DNA from: Lysinibacillus xylanilyticus
GTDB taxonomy: Bacteria > Bacillota > Bacilli > Bacillales_A > Planococcaceae
Length of the DNA stretch: 64,000 nt
Direction: 5' to 3'
Assembly: GCF_001183605.1 (NCBI RefSeq)
Contig: NZ_LFXJ01000013.1
Span: 248,318 to 312,317 of the forward strand
The notes below the pieces were generated by a model. It was not told the origin of the DNA. It saw nothing but the letters and a program-made list of their open reading frames with translations, and made no database searches. Both the position numbers and the translations under genes were made by a program. Positions 11,949 through 20,501 of this stretch are shown here, in pieces (the stretch's first letter is position 1; each line of letters starts with the position of its first letter).

Positions 11949-11982
11949 TTGAGTGAAAGTCACTATATGTGCTTTCACTCAA
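11949..11982 (+). promoter_or_regulatory. Strong stem-loop between sufU and sufB
   Basis: TTGAGTGAAAG at 11949-11959 pairs perfectly with CTTTCACTCAA at 11972-11982, and CAC/GTG extends the stem inward. No T-run follows, so it is not a classical terminator. It may set the sufB level or stabilise mRNA. Confidence 0.6.
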
Positions 11983-12039
11983 AGTAAGATATCCGAGCTT
12001 AAAACAAAAGAACAATAATACATGAACGGAGGAGAAACG

Positions 12040-13437
12040 ATGGCTAAAAAAATGCCTGATATTGGCGATTACAAATACGGATTCCATGACAAGGACGTAT
12101 CAATTTTCCGTTCAAAACGTGGTTTAACTGAAGAAATCGTCCGTGAAATTTCTAATATGAAACAAGAGCCAGAGTGGATGCTTGAATACCGCTTAAAAGC
12201 ACTTGAAACTTTCTATACAAAACCAATGCCGCAATGGGGTGGCGACCTAGGAGATTTAGATTTTGATGAAATTACGTATTACGTAAAACCATCAGAAGCT
12301 ACACAAAAATCTTGGGATGAAGTACCTGATGAAATTAAAGCTACTTTTGATAAATTAGGTATTCCAGAAGCAGAGCAAAAATACCTTGCAGGTGTATCTG
12401 CTCAGTACGAATCTGAGGTTGTTTATCACAACATGAAAAAAGACCTTGAAGATCTTGGTATTGTGTTCAAAGATACTGACTCAGCTTTACGTGAAAACGA
12501 AGATATTTTCAAACAATACTGGGGCAAAGTAATTCCTTACACTGACAACAAATTCGCTGCACTAAACTCAGCTGTTTGGTCAGGTGGATCATTCATCTAT
12601 GTACCACCAGGTGTAAAAGTGGAAACGCCATTACAAGCATACTTCCGTATTAACTCTGAAAACATGGGTCAATTCGAACGTACGTTAATTATTGTAGATG
12701 AAGGCGCTCACGTACACTACGTTGAAGGTTGTACAGCTCCTGTTTATACTACAAACTCTTTACACTCAGCAGTAGTAGAAATTGTTGTACGTAAAGATGC
12801 ATACTGCCGTTATACAACGATTCAAAACTGGGCGAACAACGTTTACAACTTAGTAACAAAACGTACAGTTGTTGAAGAAAACGGTACAATGGAATGGATC
12901 GACGGTAACATCGGTTCTAAGTTAACAATGAAGTACCCAGCTTGTATCCTAAAAGGTGAAGGCGCTCGTGGTATGACATTATCAATCGCATTAGCAGGTA
13001 AAGGCCAACACCAACACGCAGGTGCGAAAATGATTCATATGGCACCAAACACATCTTCAACAATCGTTTCTAAATCGATTGCTAAACAAGGTGGTAAGGT
13101 AACGTATATGGGTCAAGTTCGTTTCGGCCCTAAAGCAAGTGGTGCACGTTCTAACATCGAATGTGATACGTTAATCATGGACAACCAATCTACTTCAGAT
13201 ACAATTCCATACAACGAAATCTTAAATGATAACGTTTCTTTAGAGCATGAAGCGAAAGTTTCTAAAGTATCAGAAGAACAATTATTCTACTTAATGTCTC
13301 GTGGTATTTCTGAAGAGGAAGCGACAGAAATGATCGTAATGGGCTTCATCGAGCCATTCACAAAAGAATTACCAATGGAATACGCAGTAGAAATGAACCG
13401 CCTTATCAAGTTTGAAATGGAAGGTTCAATCGGTTAA
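12040..13437 (+). CDS. sufB: Fe-S cluster assembly protein SufB
   Basis: 465 aa SufB, the core scaffold subunit. Recognisable SufB blocks include [14 protein letters not shown], the VEGCTAP cysteine loop, and [13 protein letters not shown] near the C-terminal domain. The ATG at 12040 follows GGAGGAG at proper distance; the ATG at 12022 sits before that RBS and is rejected. It closes the suf operon. Confidence 0.97.
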   Translation: MAKKMPDIGDYKYGFHDKDVSIFRSKRGLTEEIVREISNMKQEPEWMLEYRLKALETFYTKPMPQWGGDLGDLDFDEITYYVKPSEATQKSWDEVPDEIKATFDKLGIPEAEQKYLAGVSAQYESEVVYHNMKKDLEDLGIVFKDTDSALRENEDIFKQYWGKVIPYTDNKFAALNSAVWSGGSFIYVPPGVKVETPLQAYFRINSENMGQFERTLIIVDEGAHVHYVEGCTAPVYTTNSLHSAVVEIVVRKDAYCRYTTIQNWANNVYNLVTKRTVVEENGTMEWIDGNIGSKLTMKYPACILKGEGARGMTLSIALAGKGQHQHAGAKMIHMAPNTSSTIVSKSIAKQGGKVTYMGQVRFGPKASGARSNIECDTLIMDNQSTSDTIPYNEILNDNVSLEHEAKVSKVSEEQLFYLMSRGISEEEATEMIVMGFIEPFTKELPMEYAVEMNRLIKFEMEGSIG

Positions 13438-13457
13438 TACGCCGATAATCGTTGGTA

Positions 13458-13543
13458 AATAAGGGTTTTACGCTAAATGCAAAAACCCCTTATTGCCCAC
13501 AAATTTCTTGTATAAATCGGGTGCATTGCACTCGATTTTTTTT
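13458..13543 (+). terminator. Hairpin plus terminator after sufB
   Basis: A first hairpin pairs AATAAGGGTTTT (from 13458) with AAAACCCCTTATT (to 13494). A second stem, ATCGGGTGCA with TGCACTCGAT at 13516-13535, is followed by eight T and is the intrinsic terminator. The rest of the gap to the next gene has only a promoter-like pair, TTGCTT (13786) and TATCAT (13809) with a 17-bp spacer. Confidence 0.8.
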
Positions 13544-13855
13544 ATGCAGATGTTGTTAAATAGCTTACCGACCTATTTTACGCGGCATAAATACTTGTGG
13601 AGAAGATCATTAAATAGACAAATTTTAATTTGGATATTTTATGAACACTTTATCAAAATATATAGCTCTTTTAAGTTAAAAGGCACAAAATTATAAGATA
13701 TTTATTATGTTTAGAGCTATTAATATACATCTTTTGCGAAAAAACATAACAGGGTAATGAGACTTTTATCACATTTATACATAGTTTGCTTAATTTTTAA
13801 TCCATAGCTATCATACGAGTAGAAATACATTTTCATTGATAAGGAGACTACTTAT

Positions 13856-15214
13856 ATGAATACTAAATTTACAAAATTAAGTAAAAGTAAAAAGGGATTA
13901 AGTGCGGCAATATTAGCAGCCGGAATCATGGGGATTGCAATGGCACCAAATGCATCTGCACATGGGTTTGTTGAAAAACCAGCTAGCCGTGCTGCTTTAT
14001 GTAGCCAAAGTTATGGCGCGCTTAACTTGAGTTGTGGAAACGTTATGTATGAGCCACAGAGCTTAGAGGCACCAAAAGGATTTCCACAAGCTGGACCAGT
14101 TGATGGTAAAATTGCATCTGCAGGAGGTATGTTTGGTGGTATCCTCGATCAACAATCCGTAAATCGCTGGTTTAAGAATACGATTACCGGTGGACCAAAT
14201 ACCTTTACATGGAAGTACACTGCGCCGCATCTAACAAGCAAATGGCACTATTATATTACAAAAAAAGGTTGGGATCCTAATAAGCCATTAACTCGTGCTG
14301 ATCTTGAGCCAATTGGAACTGTTGAACATAACGGTACTGCTGCATCAACTAATTTAACTCATACAATTAACGTACCAACTGATCGCAGTGGCTACCACGT
14401 TATTTTAGCTGTTTGGGATGTAGCTGATACTACAAATGCTTTCTATAATGTAATTGATGTTAATTTGGTGAATAATGTGGATGTAGATAAAGAAGCTCCA
14501 ACTCAGCCAAATGGATTACAGGCAACGAAAATCACTGCTAACAGCGTCGAACTAAAATGGAATTCTTCTACAGACAATGTAGGCGTAAAAGAATATCAAG
14601 TATTCCGTGATGGTAAAGCAATTGGAACTGTACCAGGAACAACTTTCACAGATAAAAATTTAAAAGCGAATACAAATTATACATATACAATAAAAGCAGC
14701 GGATGCAGCTGGAAATGTTTCTAAAGAAAGTGAGTCTATAGCTGTAGAGACAATGAATGCAGTTCCAGACACGGAAGCGCCAACGCAACCAACTTCACTT
14801 CACACGATGGGAGTAACAGCCACAAGTGTAGACTTAATGTGGGGTGCCTCAGAGGATAATGTAGCAGTTGACCATTATGTTATATATCGAGGGACACAAG
14901 TAGGACAAATGTCTGTAGTTGGAACATCTAAAACTACATCCTTTATGGACATGAATCTACAATCAAATACAACATATAAGTATGCAGTCACTGCCGTTGA
15001 TACTGCTGGAAATGAATCTAACAAAAGTTCCGTTTTCACTGTAACTACAAAAGAGCAAGGAGCGTCTTATGAGCAATGGAGTCCAAATAAGGCGTACACA
15101 AAAGGCGATAAAGTAGAGCATCAAGGTAAAATTTATGAAGCTGTGCAAAGCTATCAAGGATATGGAGATCCAAATTGGATATTCGCATTGTCTTTATGGA
15201 AAGAAATTAAATAA
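13856..15214 (+). CDS. Secreted lytic polysaccharide monooxygenase (AA10) with two FnIII domains and a CBM5/12 chitin-binding domain
   Basis: 452 aa. The signal peptide ends in ASA after residue 35, exposing His36 as the mature N-terminus. With His125 it forms the copper histidine brace of AA10 enzymes. The AA10 domain spans 36-205, FnIII modules lie at about 213-300 and 308-398, and a CBM5/12-type module at about 404-452 has the WSPNKAYTKGD and WIFALSLWKEI pattern. It should oxidatively cleave chitin outside the cell. The gene stands alone with its own promoter and terminator. Confidence 0.92.
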   Translation: MNTKFTKLSKSKKGLSAAILAAGIMGIAMAPNASAHGFVEKPASRAALCSQSYGALNLSCGNVMYEPQSLEAPKGFPQAGPVDGKIASAGGMFGGILDQQSVNRWFKNTITGGPNTFTWKYTAPHLTSKWHYYITKKGWDPNKPLTRADLEPIGTVEHNGTAASTNLTHTINVPTDRSGYHVILAVWDVADTTNAFYNVIDVNLVNNVDVDKEAPTQPNGLQATKITANSVELKWNSSTDNVGVKEYQVFRDGKAIGTVPGTTFTDKNLKANTNYTYTIKAADAAGNVSKESESIAVETMNAVPDTEAPTQPTSLHTMGVTATSVDLMWGASEDNVAVDHYVIYRGTQVGQMSVVGTSKTTSFMDMNLQSNTTYKYAVTAVDTAGNESNKSSVFTVTTKEQGASYEQWSPNKAYTKGDKVEHQGKIYEAVQSYQGYGDPNWIFALSLWKEIK

Positions 15215-15297
15215 AAAATATAGCCTACTGTAGTTTTGGGTAAGGTGAAAATCAGCGAAAACTCTTGTGGAAAAGCAAGAGCACGGAGCATTTGATT

Positions 15298-15339
15298 GAA
15301 GGAGACGAACTTTGAAAATCGTCTCCTTCTTTTGTTCTT
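15298..15339 (+). terminator. Terminator of the LPMO gene
   Basis: GAAGGAGACGA and TCGTCTCCTTC form an 11-bp perfect stem followed by TTTTGTTCTT. It abuts the stop of the convergent ferritin-like gene. Confidence 0.85.
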
Positions 15340-16217
15340 CAAGGTAAGTACCTAATGTTGTTTGGGTGGTTCAAAGAGTCTTTATAAAGTTGTGTAAAAA
15401 AGGTTGGAAAGTTATCAGTAGGAATATTAAATGCCATAAACGATTCATACATAGAAATATTGTCTTTTTCCTTATGACTCCTAGTCGCATAAGCTATTTT
15501 ATTGTTTTCTAAGTTAGTTACGTATAACTGCGATTCATCATTAGAGAACGGTACCCAATTATGTCCGAAAAACGGCAATAAAGCATTTATATGCCCAAAT
15601 GTATTATTAATAAAGTTAAAGTTTCCTAGAGAATTATCAAAAATTGATTGATTCAAGTTTTCATCCAACATTTGAGGGGATGTTATTGCAGGAGGATGCA
15701 ATAGATCTGGATAGCCGTAATTTTGAGTTTGCTTATTTATATGTGTTATGTCGGGGCTTTTTGAAAAAAAAAACAAAAACCATACAGCATGATTTTGCTC
15801 GTCCGCTGCTGCACGTCGAAATCTTTCTTTAATCATCAGATCATTTGCTTTATCTGCTGTTTCTAAATAAGAATCAACAGTTTCTTGTTCATCTTTAAAA
15901 GCAAATTCGATTCCGGCCCTATAGTTGTCCGGACATTCCTCAATTATTTGATAAGAAGGCTTTCTTCCTGTTAAATGCGAATAAATTTTGCTGAATTCCT
16001 CAAGATGGCGTATTTCATCCTTTTGAATCTCAAGTATTCTATTCTTTTCATCCTCTGTAGGTGCCATCTTTGCTAACTTCTCATAACAAGCAACAGCACT
16101 ATACTCAGCATTAATTGCCTTCTGAATATCATTTACAAGTTGAGTATCGTTTAGCATAGGATAAGTACTATTATGCTGTGGAGCATAATGATAATAGTAT
16201 TGATTTGGATACATCAT
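15339..16217 (-). CDS. Ferritin-like domain protein with unidentified C-terminal region
   Basis: 292 aa. The first ~155 residues form a rubrerythrin/ferritin-like four-helix domain: Glu near NAEYSAV, EIRHLEE (ExxH), then KDEQETVDSY and ADEQNH (ExxH) give a full di-iron ligand set. Residues after about 160 match nothing I recognise. The two parts join at a phenylalanine-rich stretch (WFLFFFSK) coded by a run of ten T on the coding strand, a possible slippage site. The RBS AAAGGAGG is strong. A role in iron or peroxide handling, perhaps in spores, is a guess. Confidence 0.7.
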   Translation of the reverse strand: MMYPNQYYYHYAPQHNSTYPMLNDTQLVNDIQKAINAEYSAVACYEKLAKMAPTEDEKNRILEIQKDEIRHLEEFSKIYSHLTGRKPSYQIIEECPDNYRAGIEFAFKDEQETVDSYLETADKANDLMIKERFRRAAADEQNHAVWFLFFFSKSPDITHINKQTQNYGYPDLLHPPAITSPQMLDENLNQSIFDNSLGNFNFINNTFGHINALLPFFGHNWVPFSNDESQLYVTNLENNKIAYATRSHKEKDNISMYESFMAFNIPTDNFPTFFTQLYKDSLNHPNNIRYLP

Positions 16218-16231
16218 TGTCCTCCTTTAGT

Positions 16232-16470
16232 TTAACTTCTTTCAGCGGGTGTCCAAACATTTGCTGCTGACGCTACGCTTTCGCGCAAAAAACATCTGCT
16301 GCTGACGCTATGCTTTCGCGCAAAAAACATTTGTACCTGTCGCTACACTTTCGGTACAAGAGACATCCGCTGCTGCCGCTGCGTTAGCACTTCGCTTTCG
16401 CGCAAAAAACATCTGCGGGCCTAAGCACAAAGTCGATTCCGGACACCATTATCCCGAGCCATAATTGATC
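16232..16470. repeat. Family-2 repeat element
   Basis: Begins TTAACTTCTTTCAGCGGG and ends near CATAATTGATC. Inside are three to four degenerate copies of the module CTGCTGACGCTACGCTTTCG-CGC followed by AAAAAACATC, the same unit that is expanded at 47434. It lies between the divergent ferritin-like and Rrf2 genes. Confidence 0.8.
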
Positions 16471-16530
16471 CATCAACTTATCTTATGCTTTGTGTATAGG
16501 TAATTGTGCAAAGTCGTTTTTATAAAACAG

Positions 16531-16568
16531 TTGACTTATTTTCTAGTTGTAACTATAATGGTTACAGG
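16531..16568 (+). promoter_or_regulatory. Promoter and operator of the Rrf2 regulator gene
   Basis: TTGACT (16531-16536) and TATAAT (16554-16559) with a 17-bp spacer form a near-consensus promoter. Overlapping it is GTTGTAAC-TATAATG-GTTACAGG at 16546-16568, an inverted repeat almost identical to the perfect one upstream of the next operon. This suggests autorepression. Confidence 0.75.
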
Positions 16569-16577
16569 TTGGAGGTG

Positions 16578-17021
16578 ATGAAGATTAAAATTAGCAGTCG
16601 TTTTACAATCGCTGTTCATATTTTATCAATCATCAAACAAAATCCATCGACTATTTGCACATCAGAATTTATGGCGGAAAGCGTAAATACAAACCCAGTA
16701 GTGATTAGGAAAATATTATCCTATCTTAAAAAGGCAGGTATAGTGCAAGTGCGCCGGGGAACAGGTGGAGCTTCTTTAGTCAAAGATCTAGATGCTATCA
16801 CTTTGCTAGAGGTTTTTCGTTCAGTAGAAGTTGTAGAAGAAGATAAGTTATTTCATCTACATGAAAATCCAAATCCTGATTGTCCTATTGGTGCAAATAT
16901 ACAGGCTGTGTTAGAGCTAATTTTAGTGCAGGCACAAGAAGCGATGGAGCAAGTATTAGCCAACATTACTATGGAACAAGTGATTACATCTTTAATCCAA
17001 GAAATTCAACAATCACAATAA
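16578..17021 (+). CDS. Rrf2-family transcriptional regulator (YwnA-like)
   Basis: About 148 aa winged-helix protein with the typical start SRFTIAVHILSII, recognition helix NPVVIRKILSYLKKAG and wing VRRGTGGASL. Only one cysteine, in NPDCPIG, lies in the usual sensor region, so it lacks the three-Cys Fe-S set of IscR/NsrR. The ATG at 16578 is only 2 bases after GGAGG; an ATT at 16584 would have better spacing and give the common family N-terminus, so the start is uncertain. It probably controls the DsbA-like gene downstream. Confidence 0.88.
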   Translation: MKIKISSRFTIAVHILSIIKQNPSTICTSEFMAESVNTNPVVIRKILSYLKKAGIVQVRRGTGGASLVKDLDAITLLEVFRSVEVVEEDKLFHLHENPNPDCPIGANIQAVLELILVQAQEAMEQVLANITMEQVITSLIQEIQQSQ

Positions 17022-17025
17022 GTGC

Positions 17026-17050
17026 ATGCATTCTTTTCGAATGCATTATT
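17026..17050 (+). terminator. Weak terminator after the Rrf2 gene
   Basis: ATGCATTC (17026-17033) pairs with GAATGCAT (17039-17046), followed by TATTTATT. The U-tract is interrupted, so termination may be partial. Confidence 0.45.
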
Positions 17051-17052
17051 TA

Positions 17053-17083
17053 TTGACTTAGTTGTAACTAAAGTGGTTACAAC
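17053..17083 (+). promoter_or_regulatory. Perfect Rrf2-type operator upstream of the DsbA-like gene
   Basis: GTTGTAAC (17061-17068) and GTTACAAC (17076-17083) are perfect inverted repeats separated by 7 bases. A TTGACT at 17053 may be the -35. The same dyad overlaps the promoter of the adjacent Rrf2 gene. Confidence 0.75.
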
Positions 17084-17109
17084 AGAAAAAGAAAGGAAGG
17101 TTTTATTGG

Positions 17110-17709
17110 GTGACTCTTAAAATAAAAGCATATTCGGATTTTATTTGTCCTTTCTGTTTTTTAGGGAAAGGGCCATTAGATGAAATTGCAAAAGAAAAGG
17201 ATATTGAAATAGAGTGGATGCCATTTGAATTAAGGCCAAAACCATATCCAAAAATCGATCCTTGGAAAGAGCCTGCTAAATTAGGGTCGTGGGATTCCTA
17301 TATTCTCCCTACAGCTAAAAAGCTAGGGATTGATATGCGATTACCAAGAGTATCCCCACATCCTTATACAAATTTAGCTTTTGAAGGATACCAATTCGCT
17401 AAAGTATATGGAAAAGGAAATGAATTTCATCATAGAGTTTTCGTAGCGTTTTTCCAAGAGGAACAAAATATTGAAGATGTAGAAGTGTTAACTCAATTAG
17501 CGAATGAGGTAGGTCTGCAAAAAGAAGAATTCAAAGAGGCTTTGCTTTCAGGTAAATATCGTGAAGTACATCAAGATGCTTTAAAGCATGCATATGAAGA
17601 AGCAAATATTACGGCTGTTCCTACACTAATTATTGGTGATGAAATAATTCAAGGATTAGCTAGTAAAGAAAGAATAGCACAAGTTATCGATCAGCAATTA
17701 AAAAAATAG
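17110..17709 (+). CDS. DsbA-family thioredoxin-fold oxidoreductase (FrnE/YwbO-like)
   Basis: 199 aa cytosolic protein (no signal peptide). The active site C13-P-F-C16 and the cis-proline in AVPTLIIG fit the FrnE branch of DsbA-like proteins, as do FELRPKPYPKIDPW and SPHPYTNLAFEG. The start is GTG with AAGGAAGG upstream. The operator ahead places it under the neighbouring Rrf2 regulator. A role in thiol or electrophile stress is inferred. Confidence 0.85.
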   Translation: MTLKIKAYSDFICPFCFLGKGPLDEIAKEKDIEIEWMPFELRPKPYPKIDPWKEPAKLGSWDSYILPTAKKLGIDMRLPRVSPHPYTNLAFEGYQFAKVYGKGNEFHHRVFVAFFQEEQNIEDVEVLTQLANEVGLQKEEFKEALLSGKYREVHQDALKHAYEEANITAVPTLIIGDEIIQGLASKERIAQVIDQQLKK

Positions 17710-17788
17710 GTAATGTAAGGTAGCTTATAAAATAAAGCTGCATGTAAAAGTCTATAAAAAAATTGATTAAAATTTGGAGGAAATACAA

Positions 17789-18391
17789 ATGTCAGTAACA
17801 ACAACTAATTTAAAAGAAGCAATTATTAATCGTCGCTCAATCCGTAAAGTGAAAAAGAACGCAGCGATTACAAAAGAAAAGATTGAAGAACTATTAAAAA
17901 TTAGTGTACATGCACCATCTTCATTTAATATGCAAAGTGGACGTCTAGTAGTTTTAATGGATAACGAGCACGAAAAGTTTTGGGATATTGTCAAAGAAAC
18001 ATTACGTTCACGAGTTCCAGCAGAAAATTTCGCTGCAACAGAAGAGCGTTTACAAGGCTTTAAAGAGGGCGTAGGAACAATCTTATTCTTTGAAAACCAA
18101 GCAACAATCAAACAAATGCAAGAAAATGCACCTTCTTATAAAGAGCAATTCCCATTCTGGTCACATCAAGGAAATGCTATGCTACAATACGCAACATGGA
18201 TGTCTTTAACTACTGAAGGAATTGGAGCATCTATTCAGCACTATAATCCAATTATTGATGAGGAAGTTAAACAAACTTGGAATATTCCTGCAGAATGGAG
18301 TCTAGTAGCTCAAATGCCATTTGGTGAACCAAATGAGCAACCAGGAGAAAAAACGTCATTACCTTTTGAAGATGTAGTGAAGTTTTATTAA
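17789..18391 (+). CDS. Nitroreductase-family protein (HBN1/Frm2-like, COG3560 type)
   Basis: About 200 aa FMN-dependent fold. RRSIRKV, HAPSSFNMQSGRLVVL, GVGTILFFE, GASIQHYNP and QMPFGEP are the hallmarks of the fatty-acid-repression-mutant subgroup of nitroreductases. ATG 17789 follows TTTGGAGG; the TTG at 17774 overlaps that RBS and is rejected. It probably shares the Rrf2-controlled transcript with the DsbA-like gene 79 bp upstream. The substrate is unknown; quinones or nitro compounds are plausible. Confidence 0.85.
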   Translation: MSVTTTNLKEAIINRRSIRKVKKNAAITKEKIEELLKISVHAPSSFNMQSGRLVVLMDNEHEKFWDIVKETLRSRVPAENFAATEERLQGFKEGVGTILFFENQATIKQMQENAPSYKEQFPFWSHQGNAMLQYATWMSLTTEGIGASIQHYNPIIDEEVKQTWNIPAEWSLVAQMPFGEPNEQPGEKTSLPFEDVVKFY

Positions 18392-18413
18392 TTAAAGCCT
18401 AATTACAATTATG

Positions 18414-18448
18414 CCCCGTTAAGTGACACGTTCACTTAACGGGGTTTT
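18414..18448. terminator. Intrinsic terminator
   Basis: A 13-bp stem, CCCCGTTAAGTGA with TCACTTAACGGGG, is followed by four T. It separates the nitroreductase gene from the convergent GNAT gene. Confidence 0.9.
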
Positions 18449-18454
18449 AACATA

Positions 18455-19279
18455 TTAGTTAAATGAAAATTCGTATCCTACATAGTTAAAAACATTGGTA
18501 AACCCTATATTTTCTGCTACAGCGATGGAAGGCTTGTTTGAATCCATACAATCCCAATATGGGGTCGAACCTTGCGCTAAACAATCTTTTACAAAATAGT
18601 GAGCTAACTTTTGGGCTAATTTATTTCCTTGGTGAGCTTCTAATGTTTCAATGTCAATGCAGTGAACATTTTCAACGACAAAGCCTGAAAAACAAAGACT
18701 AATAATGTGATGATTGTAAACGACACAATATCCAATTCCATTATTCAAGAAACACTCAGAAGATGACCAACACGAAAGAATTTTTGAATGTAAAAATTCA
18801 AGATTTTTAATTGCATTATCGTTAAATAGAGCGTTATCTATTTTTAAAACAGTGTATCCTTCTTTAACATCGGGCTCATTATTTACTATATAGTTATTTT
18901 TATGAAGCTTATATACTCTTTGCTTCCAACTACCAAGTTCACGATACTTAAATATTTTTTCAATCGTTTGATTCCACTCCGGATGGTTACCGATGCCTTC
19001 GAAGTAATGTAACCCCACTTTCTTCGCTTCGGGTACAATTACTCGATCAACAAAACCATTTATTTGATTATTAAATTGTTCATTACCTTCATTCCCTATA
19101 AATAAAAAACCATCGTTGTTGCCTAACCAAATAAGTGCTGTACGTGGTGTGTCGACAGTATCCACAAATATTCGTCCGGGATTAACTCCCTCTACGACTG
19201 CTTTTGCTTCTAATTGACCTTGCTCATTCAGCAGCTCTTTACACCTGTGAAATTCATTTTGCTGTAGTTCAGTAATCAT
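18455..19279 (-). CDS. GNAT acetyltransferase (PF12746-type)
   Basis: 274 aa. The N-terminal half resembles the lead domain of the GNAT_acetyltran family that includes the zwittermicin resistance protein ZmaR. The C-terminal half has the acetyl-CoA fold, with IETLEAHQGNKLAQKLAHYF as the pyrophosphate-binding motif and PYWDCMDSNKPSIAVAENIGF after it. The substrate cannot be read from the sequence. Confidence 0.75.
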   Translation of the reverse strand: MITELQQNEFHRCKELLNEQGQLEAKAVVEGVNPGRIFVDTVDTPRTALIWLGNNDGFLFIGNEGNEQFNNQINGFVDRVIVPEAKKVGLHYFEGIGNHPEWNQTIEKIFKYRELGSWKQRVYKLHKNNYIVNNEPDVKEGYTVLKIDNALFNDNAIKNLEFLHSKILSCWSSSECFLNNGIGYCVVYNHHIISLCFSGFVVENVHCIDIETLEAHQGNKLAQKLAHYFVKDCLAQGSTPYWDCMDSNKPSIAVAENIGFTNVFNYVGYEFSFN

Positions 19280-19367
19280 TTATATCACTATCCTTTCGCA
19301 TTAATTTTGCTATATTTTGACTAAGAGTTCGGAATGATATTTATTAAAACGTATACCATGTGCTTAG

Positions 19368-19483
19368 GTTGATTGGAGTGAAGGCTGAACGCCCCCAGAA
19401 AGCTCTGCTCTGCGTCAGCGGCAAATGTTTTATCTGTGCGAAAGCGACAGCTACAAAAGCGCCCAGCCGGAATGGAAATCAAC
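19368..19483. repeat. Family-1 repeat element, internally deleted copy
   Basis: 116 bp keeping both ends (GTTGATTGGAGTG and GGAATGGAAATCAAC) and one internal module, but lacking the nested hairpin. It looks like a deletion derivative of the 370-bp form. Between 19280 and 19643 there is nothing else beyond possible promoter sequence. Confidence 0.8.
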
Positions 19484-19643
19484 CCCACGCTATGATGAGA
19501 TAATCCTTTGCTTTATCATATAGGAAAATGATGGTAACATCTATCTTTGCCGCCCTAAATTATGAGGTGTGTTTTTTTACGATACGTTCATATTTCATTA
19601 GAAAGTGTATGCTATGATAAATGTACATGGAGGAGGGGGTCAC

Positions 19644-20501
19644 ATGATTATAGTTGGATTAACTGGTTGGGGTGATCATCCTTCGATTTATAGTGAAGTG
19701 ACTGCCTCAAAGGACAAATTATTCGATTATACAGGTCATTTTTTAACGGTTGAAGTAGATACTTCCTTTTATGCCATACCTTCTAAAGAGAATGTTCGGA
19801 AGTGGTGTGAGGATACACCCGAAAATTTTCGTTTTGTTGTGAAGGTTTATCAAGGGATGACTGGTCATTTACGTGGCGACATACCGTTTGAATCGAAGAA
19901 TGACATGTTTAATGCCTTTATCGAATGTGCCAATGAATTTAAACGCCATGGGAAGCTGGCGATGGTACTAGCACAGTTCCCACCGTGGTTTGATTGTCAG
20001 ACTAAGAATGTGCAATATTTATTGTATATTAGGCAGCAGCTCAAAGACTTTGACGTAGCTATTGAGTTTCGCAATCGAACATGGTATGCGGACAATGTCG
20101 TACAGCAAACAATGGATTTTTTACGAGAGCAGCAATTTATTCATACGATTTGTGATGAACCACAGGCTGGAGTAGGTTCTGTACCATTTTATCCTACGGT
20201 TACTGCGACTAAGGCACTTGTACGTATTCATGGACGTAACATTCATGGGTGGCGCAATACTGGTAATGCCGAAAACTGGCGGAAGGTTCGCTTTTTATAT
20301 GATTATAATAGTGAAGAATTGCAGCAGCTTGGACAGCATTTAAAACATCTCCAATCAGAAGTACAGGATCTGTATGTATTATTTAATAATAATTCAGGAC
20401 TTCATGCTGCGAAAAATGCTAAGGAATTACAAGGTATTTTAGCGATTAGAGATGTAGGGTTAGCGCCTAAACAATTAAATATGTTTGAAGGGGAACTATA
20501 A
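19644..20501 (+). CDS. yunF: DUF72 family protein (YunF-like)
   Basis: 285 aa TIM-barrel-like DUF72 protein. VGLTGWGDHPSIY, TVEVDTSFYAIP and NVRKWCEDTPENFRF are typical. ATG 19644 follows GGAGGAGGGGG; an upstream ATG at 19605 is less likely. The stop overlaps the next ATG by one base. In B. subtilis yunF also neighbours yunE. The biochemical function of DUF72 is not established. Confidence 0.88.
   Translation: MIIVGLTGWGDHPSIYSEVTASKDKLFDYTGHFLTVEVDTSFYAIPSKENVRKWCEDTPENFRFVVKVYQGMTGHLRGDIPFESKNDMFNAFIECANEFKRHGKLAMVLAQFPPWFDCQTKNVQYLLYIRQQLKDFDVAIEFRNRTWYADNVVQQTMDFLREQQFIHTICDEPQAGVGSVPFYPTVTATKALVRIHGRNIHGWRNTGNAENWRKVRFLYDYNSEELQQLGQHLKHLQSEVQDLYVLFNNNSGLHAAKNAKELQGILAIRDVGLAPKQLNMFEGEL

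Noticed and set aside
13493-13696. 67-aa plus-strand ORF after sufB
   Set aside because: It spans the terminator and has no RBS or recognisable sequence.
15215-15297. c-di-GMP (GEMM) riboswitch near the LPMO gene
   Set aside because: The conserved GGCAAACC and ACGCAAAGC cores are missing.
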